Assembly (NCBI GenBank): GCA_964552325.1
Contig: CAZKHA010000007.1
Span: forward strand, 1-43,351
Direction: 5' to 3'
Source of the DNA: CAZKCK01 sp964552325
Lineage (GTDB): Bacteria; Bacteroidota; Bacteroidia; Bacteroidales; TTA-H9
DNA: 43,351 nt
The notes under the pieces: generated by a model
Told to the model about the DNA's origin: nothing
Databases searched by the model: none
What the model saw: only the letters and a program-made list of their open reading frames with translations
Shown: positions 26,725-35,899 of the stretch, one piece after another
Numbering within the stretch: position 1 is the stretch's first letter
How the letters are laid out: the number at the start of each line of letters is the position of its first letter
Program-made: the position numbers and the translations under genes

Positions 26725-28891
26725 ATTCCACAATAGTCATTTCGTTAACCAAGTGTGTAGCTCCAGCAAACTTGTCAATAATAAACAAGCAGTACCGTAT
26801 ATCGAGGCTGATATTGCGACACATAGCTGGGTCATACATCAGGTCGCTCATAGTACCTTCCCAGTTTCGGTCAAAATTTATCCCAACCAAATGTCCATCA
26901 GCATTTAGCACTGGGCTGCCCGAATTACCTCCGGTTGTATGGTTTGAAGCCGTAAAAGCAACACGCATATCGCCTGATTTACTGGCATATCTTCCGTAAT
27001 CTTTTGCCAGATAAAGCGCTTTAAGCTTAGGTTCAACCACATAATCAAACACACTTGGATCTTCCTTCTCTATGATACCATCAAGTGTAGTATAATGCTT
27101 ATAAAAAGTGCCATCTTTGGGCTTATAATCATCTACTTTACCATATGCAACCCTAAGTGTAGAATTGGCATCGGGATAAAAGCGTTTTTGGAGATCCATT
27201 TCACGCTGAGCTTGCATGTAGAGTCGTTGCAAACTATCAATTGAACGTTCGTTCGATTTAATTCCGGGTTCGATGTTGGCCTTGGAATAAGCAACCAACT
27301 GAGAGGCTAAAAGATAAGCAGGATCTTTTTCGATCCTTTTTACTGAAGAACGGCTGAAACCACCCAGGAAATCAGTTAATTCAGCTTCATTTACAAACAT
27401 TGATTTTGAGAAAACATACGTTGCATATGCCGAAAAATCACCTTTATATTTCTTCTCCACCTCACTCAAAACGGCAGGATACATTAGCTTATTCTTGGCC
27501 TTTGCATATTCTGAAAGCAAGCGCACCATCACTTCCCGATCAAGCTTAGGCTGAAAATCCTTAAAAAAAGCATATGACCCATTTACAAAAGCCTTTATTT
27601 GCTCCTCAATTTTTTCCTTTGTTGTACTTTCGTCTTTAGCAAGCTTTACCAACTTTTCGAACGAACGCGCAAACCTTAAAAGCTCCACGGCCATTCCGGC
27701 CTCATTCAAATAGGTTTCGGAGGCCTTAAGGAAGGAATAGGAATCATAAATTTGAGAATAATTGGCTAAAAGGGCACCATATTTCTGTTTGGCCTCAGGT
27801 AATGACTGGCACCATTGATTGAATGCTTGTTCGTAAGCCCGCTTTTTATCTAATGCGATTAAACGCTTAATACCCAAACTCTCACCTTGCCATTTCTTCC
27901 AGCTATTGGCAATTCCAGCATACTTTGCTGAATATTGAATTCGCACTAAATCACTTGTATCCATTGAATAACCCATGATATCGAGCCGAATCTGACGCAA
28001 ACCGATCCGAATTGGGTTCAATAACTCGGTATTTAGTTGTACAGCATCAGAAGGCAAATACTCTTGGGTATTGGCTGGGTAACCGAATACCATCGTAAAA
28101 TCACCTTTTTCAACACCTTTTAATGATATAGAGAGATGTTTCTTAGGCTTGTAAGGCACATTGTCTTTGGAATAAGGAGCCGGTTTATTGTCTTTATCGG
28201 CATAGATGCGAAATAGTGAAAAATCGCCCGTATGCCTTGGCCACATCCAGTTATCGGTATCGCCGCCAAACTTGCCAATATTTGAAGGTGGCGCCCCAAC
28301 TAAACGAACATCTTGAAACACTTCGTACACCAGCAAATAAAACTCATTGCCAGCAAAATATGAACGAACAACTGATTGGTAATGCGTTCCTTCAGAAGCT
28401 TTGGTTTGGATGCTTACACAGTTCTCGGCTATACGATTCTTGCGTTGAGATTCGTTCATGGCTGGCGTAACGCCATCAAGAGCCTTACTGGTTACATCTT
28501 CCATACGTACTAATAATGAAACCGTTAGCCCTTGGTTAGCAAGCTCTTCATTCAAATCCTTGGCCCAAAAACCATGCTTCAAATAATCGTGCTCTAAACT
28601 ACTATGGTTTTGTATCCTCCCATAGCCACAATGATGATTAGTTAGGATAAGCCCTTGGTTAGAAACTATTTCGGCAGTACAACCTCCGCCAAACAACACG
28701 ATGGCATCTTTCAAACTCGAATTATTTATGCTGTAGATATCTTGCGCACTTATACGCATACCCATATCCTGCATTTCCTTTTGGTTAAGCTGCTCAAGCA
28801 AAATGGGCAACCACATACCTTCACCAGCTTTTAGTTGCAGGCTTACAGCTAGTAAGCAAAAAAACCCAATGGCTTTAAATACTTTCATCAT
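26723..28891 (-). CDS. dpp11: S46 family dipeptidyl-peptidase, DPP11-type (Asp/Glu-specific)
   Basis: A 722-residue periplasmic serine peptidase with a signal peptide (MMKVFKAIGFFCLLAVSLQLKA). S46 enzymes remove dipeptides from free N-termini. Catalytic residues are seen as a His in LTNHHCGYG (86/87), an Asp in WPRHTGDF (D223) and S657 in GGNSGSPV. Eighteen residues after the serine, GINFDRNWEG places an Arg (R675) where DPP11 has its specificity Arg673; DPP7 has Gly there. This predicts a preference for Asp/Glu at P1. The mature length and the C-terminus (DIRYCLFIIDKFAG) fit the family. It lies 3 nt after moxR at the end of an envelope-folding operon. Confidence 0.9.
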   Translation of the reverse strand: MMKVFKAIGFFCLLAVSLQLKAGEGMWLPILLEQLNQKEMQDMGMRISAQDIYSINNSSLKDAIVLFGGGCTAEIVSNQGLILTNHHCGYGRIQNHSSLEHDYLKHGFWAKDLNEELANQGLTVSLLVRMEDVTSKALDGVTPAMNESQRKNRIAENCVSIQTKASEGTHYQSVVRSYFAGNEFYLLVYEVFQDVRLVGAPPSNIGKFGGDTDNWMWPRHTGDFSLFRIYADKDNKPAPYSKDNVPYKPKKHLSISLKGVEKGDFTMVFGYPANTQEYLPSDAVQLNTELLNPIRIGLRQIRLDIMGYSMDTSDLVRIQYSAKYAGIANSWKKWQGESLGIKRLIALDKKRAYEQAFNQWCQSLPEAKQKYGALLANYSQIYDSYSFLKASETYLNEAGMAVELLRFARSFEKLVKLAKDESTTKEKIEEQIKAFVNGSYAFFKDFQPKLDREVMVRLLSEYAKAKNKLMYPAVLSEVEKKYKGDFSAYATYVFSKSMFVNEAELTDFLGGFSRSSVKRIEKDPAYLLASQLVAYSKANIEPGIKSNERSIDSLQRLYMQAQREMDLQKRFYPDANSTLRVAYGKVDDYKPKDGTFYKHYTTLDGIIEKEDPSVFDYVVEPKLKALYLAKDYGRYASKSGDMRVAFTASNHTTGGNSGSPVLNADGHLVGINFDRNWEGTMSDLMYDPAMCRNISLDIRYCLFIIDKFAGATHLVNEMTIVE

Positions 28892-28894
28892 TCG

Positions 28895-29866
28895 TTATGC
28901 CTCCATCAACTTTTTAATTATGGCCTCAACTGAAATACCTTCAGCTTCAGCTTTATAATTTCTAACTAATCGATGCCTCAACACAGCAGTAGCTACGGCT
29001 TTTACATCGTCTGCATCGGGTGAAAACTTTCCTTTAACAGCAGCATGGCATTTAGCACCAAGTATGAGGTATTGTGAAGCTCGCGGCCCAGCACCCCAAG
29101 TTAAATAAGAGTTAGCCCAAGCATGGGCTTTTGCAGTTCCAGGGCGGCTTTTACCGGTAAGATTTACAGCATATTGCAATACATTGTCGGTCACAGGAAC
29201 TTTCAAAATCAAATTTTGATAAAACTTGATCTCGTCGGATTGGAGTCTAACCGACACTTGTGGAACGTGCTCACCTGTAGTAGCTTTAACAATGCGCATC
29301 TCTTCTTCGGCACTTGGATAGCCAAGCCAAATGTTAAACATAAACCTATCTAACTGAGCCTCAGGTAGAGGGTAAGTACCTTCTTGCTCGATTGGGTTCT
29401 GGGTTGCAAGCACAAAAAAAGGTTCATCAAGCTTATAAGAAGTACCTGCAACTGTTACCGATTTTTCTTGCATGGCCTCGAGCAGGGCCGATTGGGTTTT
29501 GGGTGGGGTACGGTTAATTTCATCGGCAAGAATAATATTGGCAAACACTGGTCCTTTCAGGAACTTAAACCGTCTGGTTTCATCAAGAATCTCCGTACCA
29601 ATAATATCGCTGGGCATGAGATCGGGCGTGAATTGAATACGGCTGTACGATAAGCCCAATACTTTTGATATAGTATTCACTAACAAGGTCTTAGCTAGGC
29701 CAGGCACCCCTATTAGCAAACAGTGGCCTTTACTAAAAATAGAAATCAGCACGTTATCAATAGTGTCGTGCTGGCCAATGATAACTTTTCCTATTTCATT
29801 CTTTAGGTCTTTATATGCATCATGTAGGCCTTCAACGGCTTCGGCATCATTCTTATAGTTAATCAT
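28895..29866 (-). CDS. MoxR-family AAA+ ATPase
   Basis: A 323-residue AAA+ ATPase, the normal MoxR size. Walker A is GVPGLAKT (53-60), Walker B is IILADEINRT (D115, E116), sensor 1 is FVLATQNPIEQEGTYPLPEAQLDRF, and the C-terminal lid includes GKSRPGTAKAHAW. MoxR proteins act as chaperone-like ATPases, usually with VWA-domain and DUF58 proteins. None of those partners is in the window. Here the gene is 6 nt after a SurA-like gene and 3 nt before the DPP11 gene, so it belongs to the chaperone operon. Confidence 0.94.
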   Translation of the reverse strand: MINYKNDAEAVEGLHDAYKDLKNEIGKVIIGQHDTIDNVLISIFSKGHCLLIGVPGLAKTLLVNTISKVLGLSYSRIQFTPDLMPSDIIGTEILDETRRFKFLKGPVFANIILADEINRTPPKTQSALLEAMQEKSVTVAGTSYKLDEPFFVLATQNPIEQEGTYPLPEAQLDRFMFNIWLGYPSAEEEMRIVKATTGEHVPQVSVRLQSDEIKFYQNLILKVPVTDNVLQYAVNLTGKSRPGTAKAHAWANSYLTWGAGPRASQYLILGAKCHAAVKGKFSPDADDVKAVATAVLRHRLVRNYKAEAEGISVEAIIKKLMEA

Positions 29867-29872
29867 AATTTG

Positions 29873-31243
29873 TTACTTGGATTTTGTTTCTGTTTTGAGC
29901 CACGACTGCGTAAAGTTACAGTCGCTGTAAGATTCATTTATATGGATATGGGTTTCTTTAACCTTAAGCTTAACCCACTGGTCGAGTGTTTTTTGCCTTT
30001 TCTGTCCCATAGCCCAACCTTGAATCCTATCATAATCTTCTTTAAGATTTGCTTTGTGTGGTTTGGTCTTTTCTTTTAGGTATAGTATTCGATAAGCATC
30101 CTTGTTATCGTCGTTTTTATAGGGCACTGGGTTTGAAATTTGCCCTACTTCAAGTTTATCAATCACATAAAACACTTTCGGGTCAAGCTGGTCGGGTTCA
30201 AAACGTGTTGTTTGGGTTTCATTATTCACCATAAGGCCTCCATTAATCTTGTTTGGATCATCCGAAAACTTTGGAACAGCCTCGTCAAAGGTAAGCTTGC
30301 CCGACTTTATTAATTTTGCTAAGCTATCAAGCACATTGGCTGATTTGGCCAATTCTTCGGGAGAGACTTTAGGTGAAATTAAAATATGCCGTGTATTGAT
30401 ATAATCGCCTCTTCGCTCGATAAGCTGAATGATATGAAAGCCTGCTTTACTTTGAACAATATCGCTTATTTCGCCCGGTTTTAGTTTAAAAGCTGCGGCT
30501 TCATACTCTGGGTAAAGCTCGCCACGACCAAAGAGGCCGATTTCGCCGCCTTTCTGGGCCGAGCCGGGGTCTTCAGAATATAGGATTGCCATGGTATTGA
30601 AGCTTTCGCCATCCAAAATACGTTTCCGGAGAGCCCTAAGTTTCTCTTTTACTTCTATCTCTTCGGCAATACCAACTTTTGGGTTTTTCACAATCTGACC
30701 AATCACATAATCAGCATTAACCATCGGAATACTATCAGATGGCAAACTTCTTAAAAAGCTACGTACTTCGGAGGGGGTAATAGTAACATTCTTAGCTATT
30801 GAGCTTTGAACCATTTCAACCCGCATTTGATCCCGGATAATATCCCGAAACTCTTCTTTAATTTCGAAGAGCGACTTCTTAAAATATTCTTCAAGTTTTT
30901 CTTTTGACCCAATCTGCTGAATAAAATACTTAACCCTTCTGTCGAGCTCGCCCTCCACCTGCTTTTCTGTAACCTCCACACTATCAATATCAGCTTGGTT
31001 TAGTAAGAGTTTATTAAAAAGCATCGATTCAAGTATGCCACATTTGGTTTCGCGTGCACTTCCCTTAATGTTCCCTTGAGCCCTAAACTGTATATATTGC
31101 GTTTCAATATCGGATTTAAGGATGATCTTAGACCCTACTACCGCCAACACCTCATCAACAACTGCTTGGCTGGGTTGGCCGAATAAATTATAGCTCAATA
31201 CGTTAGCTAAAACCAGGGCAATAAGGAAAATGTATTTTTTCAT
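29873..31243 (-). CDS. SurA-like periplasmic chaperone/peptidyl-prolyl isomerase
   Basis: I start it at 31243, where MKKYIFLIALVLANVLSYNL gives a signal peptide (456 residues). A start at 31267 would overlap the upstream gene. An N-terminal SurA-like domain (about 25-165: VVDEVLAVVGSKIILKSDIE and TKCGILESMLFNKLLLNQADID) is followed by a first parvulin domain (about 165-275: AILYSEDPGSAQKGGEIGLFG and KAGFHIIQLIERR). A second, more divergent one follows (about 275-390: TRHILISPKVSPEE, KFSDDPNKINGG). SurA assists outer-membrane protein folding. It is the third of three related genes. Confidence 0.9.
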   Translation of the reverse strand: MKKYIFLIALVLANVLSYNLFGQPSQAVVDEVLAVVGSKIILKSDIETQYIQFRAQGNIKGSARETKCGILESMLFNKLLLNQADIDSVEVTEKQVEGELDRRVKYFIQQIGSKEKLEEYFKKSLFEIKEEFRDIIRDQMRVEMVQSSIAKNVTITPSEVRSFLRSLPSDSIPMVNADYVIGQIVKNPKVGIAEEIEVKEKLRALRKRILDGESFNTMAILYSEDPGSAQKGGEIGLFGRGELYPEYEAAAFKLKPGEISDIVQSKAGFHIIQLIERRGDYINTRHILISPKVSPEELAKSANVLDSLAKLIKSGKLTFDEAVPKFSDDPNKINGGLMVNNETQTTRFEPDQLDPKVFYVIDKLEVGQISNPVPYKNDDNKDAYRILYLKEKTKPHKANLKEDYDRIQGWAMGQKRQKTLDQWVKLKVKETHIHINESYSDCNFTQSWLKTETKSK

Positions 31244-31253
31244 GTAATTATTA

Positions 31254-32123
31254 TTAGAATACTTCAAAATCTTTGTTCTTCAATGCGTTCTTGTAAAGCT
31301 CATCTTGCATTTTGCTCACGAGTTCCACTTTTCGCATATTAATGATGATGCTTTTTATATTGTTTCGTTCAAAACTCAAGGGCGATAAGGCATCTTTTAG
31401 CGTAAACTGGTAAAACCGTAATATATATACAAAGGGATAAGCATTAACTTCAATGAGTTTACGGTTCTGGATAAAGTCTTCTTCGTTGTACGAATCAATA
31501 GGCACTGTCTGCAATAAATCACGGAAATTATGCCATGAATTTATACTCACCAAATAGGCTGTTGACCTATTTAGGCAAAATTTCTCAAAACGATCATAGT
31601 CTACCAGCGAATCAGGCTCCAAAAACTTACGAGCCGTTTTAATTGCCCGAGCCGAATCGGCATAAAGCTTTACATAGGCCACTTTTACGATGTGATCCTT
31701 TAACAAAAAATTGCTTTTGTTAGCATCGTAATAAGCTTCTATTTCATCATCTTTAACCAGGGTATCAAGGCTTTGCTTGATCAACTGACTTTCATAAGTA
31801 TAAACTACCAACGAATTCCTATAATCCTCCAGTTGTTTGGCAAAATCCTTTTGATCTTTGGTAAGGTTATCGTTGGCCTTATTTAAAACCAACCTGTTGC
31901 GCACCCAATTCTCAACATAGTTTTTAACCAAAATCAAGCTATCGTTTGGGCTTGTGCCTGCAGGCACAAGGTTTTTCACATCCGAAGCATACAGATAATC
32001 ATCATAAACACGTGCCAACACGGGCTCTTCAGCCCCCAAGTTACGGTTCAGGTATTTGCAGGATGCGGCAAACAGCAGCAGCAAGCAGAATAGGATAATA
32101 TAAGGATACTTATGTGGGGTCAT
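31254..32123 (-). CDS. SurA/PpiD-like lipoprotein without a recognisable PPIase domain
   Basis: The ATG at 32123 gives a 289-residue lipoprotein with signal sequence MTPHKYPYIILFCLLLLFAASC (lipobox FAASC). Longer frames would start inside the upstream hairpin. The N-terminal part (VLARVYDDYLYASDVKNLVP, VKNYVENWVRNRLVLNKA) has the look of the SurA N-terminal chaperone domain. The middle (EIEAYYDANKSNFLL) matches the linker that normally leads into parvulin. The following segment, however, lacks the F-S-D-D-P and G-G-x-L-G-x-F landmarks of a parvulin fold. I infer a membrane-anchored chaperone without isomerase activity. It sits 10 nt before the SurA-like gene. Confidence 0.8.
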   Translation of the reverse strand: MTPHKYPYIILFCLLLLFAASCKYLNRNLGAEEPVLARVYDDYLYASDVKNLVPAGTSPNDSLILVKNYVENWVRNRLVLNKANDNLTKDQKDFAKQLEDYRNSLVVYTYESQLIKQSLDTLVKDDEIEAYYDANKSNFLLKDHIVKVAYVKLYADSARAIKTARKFLEPDSLVDYDRFEKFCLNRSTAYLVSINSWHNFRDLLQTVPIDSYNEEDFIQNRKLIEVNAYPFVYILRFYQFTLKDALSPLSFERNNIKSIIINMRKVELVSKMQDELYKNALKNKDFEVF

Positions 32124-32134
32124 TCTAGATAAAA

Positions 32135-32157
32135 TGCCCGGGAACTCAGCCCGGGCA
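32135..32157 (-). terminator. Strong hairpin between the PpiD-like and lipoprotein genes
   Basis: TGCCCGGG (32135-32142) and CCCGGGCA (32150-32157) form a perfect 8-bp GC-rich stem with a 7-nt loop. On the minus-strand transcript it is followed by TTTTATC. It ends 11 nt before the lipoprotein ATG. It may be a weak terminator/attenuator or an RNA-processing or translation-control structure. Confidence 0.6.
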
Positions 32158-32180
32158 ATCTCCAATATACAGATTTTTAA

Positions 32181-34220
32181 TTATTTAATACTTTCAAAAA
32201 CCTCTTTGTTTACCGTAAATGGATATTTAACCCTGAGTTCTTTAATCCATTCCTTTTCAAGGTAGTTTTGGTACTCAGCCGTTACCAAGCCCTTTACTTC
32301 AGCCAATTCTTTAGGTGCCGGGGGTAGTACTCGATTAAGGTAAACCAGGGTGGCATTATACTTTTCAGCACCATCGATCATTACCTTCTTTTGTGTTTGG
32401 CCTACCGAAGTAAGTTTATCAACAAGTTCATTCTCGCCCTTAACTAGTTTTTCGAGCTCAACCGAACCTGTATAAGTTGAATCTGTTGTTATACGTTCCC
32501 TTAGTTGCTCAAATGAAAGCTTTTCCTTTAACAACATATCGTTTGCCATATAAACTAAATCATTGCCTTCACTCTCCGATTTCAAGTTTTTAAAGGTTAC
32601 CACAATGGCTTCTTTTCGTTCCTCCCAAACATAATTAGATCGAACTGTTGCAAAAAAAGCCTCGAGCCCAATAGTATCTTTAACGGCTTTGTCCCACACC
32701 TTACGTTGTGTCAGGTCAAACAATAATATTCCATCGCGATATTCATTAACGATTAGCCTAAAATCCTCAAATTTCCTTTCAAGTTGGGTATCCTCGTATG
32801 CTAACAAGGTCTCTTCCACAAAACTTTTGTATTTACGGTTAACGTATGATTCGATAGGCTCCGGTTTTTCCTTCTTTTGGTTTTTGGCCAAGTAAGCCGC
32901 AAATGCTTGTTGGTTATATTCAATGCCATTAAGAGTGAATAATTTTTTGCGCAGTTTAGCGGCCTCGGCTACCTTCCATTTGGCATTCAGTATGCTGTCT
33001 GTTACAACTTTATAGAACGCTGTTAACGCTTTTGAATTCTCGTTAAAATTATATTCTGATTTTATACGCGCTATCACACTTTCCTTGCTTTTGTCGTGCC
33101 TCATATCCTTCACAATCTTTTGCTTTAGATCGGCCTTATTGTCTTCGTATGCACCAATAGCTTTACGATCAAGGAGTTTTATAATATGCCAACCATAGGA
33201 TGTTAAAACGGGTTTGGCTACCATTCCTGTATCTTTCAGGTTATAAACTGTTAGGATAAACTCTGGAACTAATCTATTGCAAGTGAACCAAGGCAAAGCT
33301 CCTCCATTTTGCGCTGAGCCTTTATCATCTGAGAATTTTGTAACCAATTCAGCAAACTTGTCACCAGCTATCACACGTTGGTATAGTGAATCAATTTTGG
33401 CAGCTATTTTCAAGCTATCTTGAAGTGTGGACTTTGGCGGTATTTGCAAGAACAAATGAGCGGCCTGCACCTTTCCCAACGCGGGGCGTTTATCAGAAAC
33501 TTTAATTAAATGATAGCCAAAATTTGAACGGATGGGTTTTGAAACCTGTCCAACTTCGGTTTTATAAGCGGCTGTTTCAAAAGGGTAAACCATGTTAAAC
33601 ACCGTAAAAAAGCCCAAATCGCCATTGTTTCCTTTTAAGAAAGGGTGTTGGTTATTAGCTTCGCGATCCTTGGCTGATGGATCGTCGGAGAATTCTGCAG
33701 CCATTTTGCCGAAGTCAGCCCCTGACTTAATTTTTTCATAGATCTCACTAACTTTTTTGAAGGCAGCTAAGGTATCTTTGGGTAAAGCATTCTGCTCGCA
33801 TTTAATCAGAATATGACTAGCTCTTACATCCCATTGCATACGATCATAAGCTTCCTTTATCAAGCCTTCAACTACGTTATCGTCAACAAAGTAGGGTGCA
33901 GCAAGCTGTTTGCGATATCCTGCAAGCTCATCCTTAAATGATTTAGCGGAATCAAGGCCATTGGCAACGGCATCACGAACCTTGAGTTTGAAATTGATAA
34001 AAAGATCCAAGTATTCATCAAGTGTCTTTTTATCAATTACTTCCGTTTGAATGTTGTTCTTTTTGTACACATTCATAAATTCAGACACCGTAATATCTAT
34101 CCCATCAATCGAAAGGAGAACTTGGTTTTGGTTTTGTGCAAAACCGCCAGAAGTAACCATCAGTGAAACAATCACTATGGCCATGTGAAGTCTAATAGAG
34201 CGTAAAAATGATTTTTTCAT
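32181..34220 (-). CDS. PpiD/SurA-like peptidyl-prolyl isomerase with two parvulin domains
   Basis: A 679-residue periplasmic protein with a signal peptide (MKKSFLRSIRLHMAIVIVSL, cut near GGFAQ). The N-terminal chaperone segment (LLSIDGIDITVSEFMNVYKKN) leads to a first parvulin domain (about 125-255: DVRASHILIKCEQNALPKDT, EFSDDPSAKD, GDLGFFTVF, SNFGYHLIKVSDKR). A second follows (about 255-360: AAHLFLQIPPK, KFSDDKGSAQNGGALPWF, SYGWHIIKLLDRK). The C-terminal 300 residues are helical and lack a known domain. It is the first of three related genes and lies 69 nt after guaB, with a possible TAATTTTG -7 box at the guaB stop (34292-34285). Confidence 0.92.
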   Translation of the reverse strand: MKKSFLRSIRLHMAIVIVSLMVTSGGFAQNQNQVLLSIDGIDITVSEFMNVYKKNNIQTEVIDKKTLDEYLDLFINFKLKVRDAVANGLDSAKSFKDELAGYRKQLAAPYFVDDNVVEGLIKEAYDRMQWDVRASHILIKCEQNALPKDTLAAFKKVSEIYEKIKSGADFGKMAAEFSDDPSAKDREANNQHPFLKGNNGDLGFFTVFNMVYPFETAAYKTEVGQVSKPIRSNFGYHLIKVSDKRPALGKVQAAHLFLQIPPKSTLQDSLKIAAKIDSLYQRVIAGDKFAELVTKFSDDKGSAQNGGALPWFTCNRLVPEFILTVYNLKDTGMVAKPVLTSYGWHIIKLLDRKAIGAYEDNKADLKQKIVKDMRHDKSKESVIARIKSEYNFNENSKALTAFYKVVTDSILNAKWKVAEAAKLRKKLFTLNGIEYNQQAFAAYLAKNQKKEKPEPIESYVNRKYKSFVEETLLAYEDTQLERKFEDFRLIVNEYRDGILLFDLTQRKVWDKAVKDTIGLEAFFATVRSNYVWEERKEAIVVTFKNLKSESEGNDLVYMANDMLLKEKLSFEQLRERITTDSTYTGSVELEKLVKGENELVDKLTSVGQTQKKVMIDGAEKYNATLVYLNRVLPPAPKELAEVKGLVTAEYQNYLEKEWIKELRVKYPFTVNKEVFESIK

Positions 34221-34289
34221 AAGTTATACGTTGCTTTTTAGCTTTAAAATAAACTTGAATTTTGAGTTTTTAGTATTGGGTTTGCAAAA

Positions 34290-35756
34290 TTATCTACTGT
34301 AATTGGGCGCTTCTCTGGTAATGGTTATGTCATGTGGATGGCTTTCTAAAATTCCGGCGTGGGTAATACGCATGAATTTCGCTTCTTGTAACTTACTGAT
34401 ATTGGCAGATCCGGTATAACCCATACCAGCCCTTAGTCCGCCAACCAATTGATGAACCACTTCCATTAAAGATCCTTTGTAAGGCACTCGCCCTACAATA
34501 CCTTCGGGTACTAATTTCCTTATATCATCTTCCATGTCTTGGAAGTAACGGTCTTTTGAACCTTGTTGCATAGCTTCTACAGAGCCCATGCCCCTATAGG
34601 TCTTGAATTTTCTTCCCTCGTAAATAATGGTTTCGCCCGGGGCTTCGTCAACACCGGCAAATAACGAACCTGCCATTATTGTACTTGCACCAGCTGCAAG
34701 GGCTTTTACAATATCGCCCGTGTAACGGATACCTCCATCAGCAATAACTGGAATACCTGTACCCTTAAGGGCTTCAGTAACTTCCATTACGGCTGTAAGT
34801 TGCGGAACACCAATACCTGCCACCACGCGTGTGGTACAGATTGATCCTGGCCCTATGCCAACCTTTATGCCATCCACCCCAATTTTTGCTAGATCTCTGG
34901 CTGCTTCAGCTGTAGCGATATTCCCAACCACTATATCAATATCAGAGAATCTTGCTTTAATAAGCTGAGCCATCTCAATAACACCTTTAGTGTGACCATG
35001 TGCTGTATCAATTACAACCGCATCAACACCTGCATTTACAAGAGCTTCAACACGTTCGGGTGTATCATGTGCAATGCCTACTGCTGCTGCCACACGCAAC
35101 CTTCCGCTTTTGTCTTTGGCAGCATTTGGCATCGACTGCAACTTAATAATATCTTTATAGGTAATAAGGCCAATCAAGTGCCTTTCCTTATCAACTACGG
35201 GCAACTTTTCAATTTTGTGTTCCTGTAAAATTAAGGCAGCCGTTGCAAAATCAGTAAACTCATTTGTAGTTATCACGTTATGGGTCATGATATCGGCCAC
35301 CGGTTTAGCTAAGTTACGTTCAAAACGTAAATCGCGGTTGGTTACGATGCCTACTAATACCTTTTTATCGTTAACAACAGGAATTCCTCCAATTTTATAC
35401 TCTCGCATAATGTTCAGCGCATCCTGTACCGAGGCTGACTCTATTAAGGTAATGGGATCTAGGATCATTCCCGCTTCAGCCCTCTTTACTTTTCTAACCT
35501 CAAGTGCCTGACTATCAATAGACATGTTTTTGTGCAATACACCAATGCCTCCGGCACGTGCAATAGCAATGGCCATGCCTGACTCCGTAACCGTATCCAT
35601 GGCGGCGGTAACTATGGGCACCTTTACAGGTATGTTGCGACTAAAGAGTGACGAAAGATCCACTTCACGTGGCAAAACTTCCGAATATGCGGGCACCAGC
35701 AAGACATCATCATATGTGAGCCCCTCGCCGATGAATTTGTGATTTGAAAGTGTCAT
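34290..35756 (-). CDS. guaB: Inosine-5'-monophosphate dehydrogenase
   Basis: The 488-residue product is the typical bacterial IMPDH length. IMPDH oxidises IMP to XMP with NAD+, the committed step to GMP. The catalytic barrel begins with GLTYDDVLLVPAYSEVLP. Two CBS domains are inserted at about 95-205 (IMREYKIGGIPVVNDKKVLVG; LQEHKIEKLPVVDKERHLIG). The catalytic C307 is in GPGSICTTRVVAG, followed by PVIADGGIRYTGDIVKALAAG and the flap MGSVEAMQ. The CBS module commonly binds purine nucleotides for regulation. It is the first gene of the minus-strand run. Confidence 0.98.
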   Translation of the reverse strand: MTLSNHKFIGEGLTYDDVLLVPAYSEVLPREVDLSSLFSRNIPVKVPIVTAAMDTVTESGMAIAIARAGGIGVLHKNMSIDSQALEVRKVKRAEAGMILDPITLIESASVQDALNIMREYKIGGIPVVNDKKVLVGIVTNRDLRFERNLAKPVADIMTHNVITTNEFTDFATAALILQEHKIEKLPVVDKERHLIGLITYKDIIKLQSMPNAAKDKSGRLRVAAAVGIAHDTPERVEALVNAGVDAVVIDTAHGHTKGVIEMAQLIKARFSDIDIVVGNIATAEAARDLAKIGVDGIKVGIGPGSICTTRVVAGIGVPQLTAVMEVTEALKGTGIPVIADGGIRYTGDIVKALAAGASTIMAGSLFAGVDEAPGETIIYEGRKFKTYRGMGSVEAMQQGSKDRYFQDMEDDIRKLVPEGIVGRVPYKGSLMEVVHQLVGGLRAGMGYTGSANISKLQEAKFMRITHAGILESHPHDITITREAPNYSR

Positions 35757-35776
35757 TAATTGCAGCTTTTGCCGTG

Positions 35777-35784
35777 CAAATTTA
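35777..35784 (-). promoter_or_regulatory. Candidate -7 box for guaB
   Basis: Read on the minus strand, TAAATTTG matches TAnnTTTG 21 nt before the guaB ATG. No clear TTTG at the standard distance upstream. Confidence 0.45.
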
Positions 35785-35899
35785 TAAAAATAACCAATTT
35801 AAACCTTGGTTTATTCAAAGATGTTTACATTAATGTATGCTTAAGGTTTGGCTAACCTTATCTACAAAATGAATGGAACTGAACATAAACAATTCAAAA

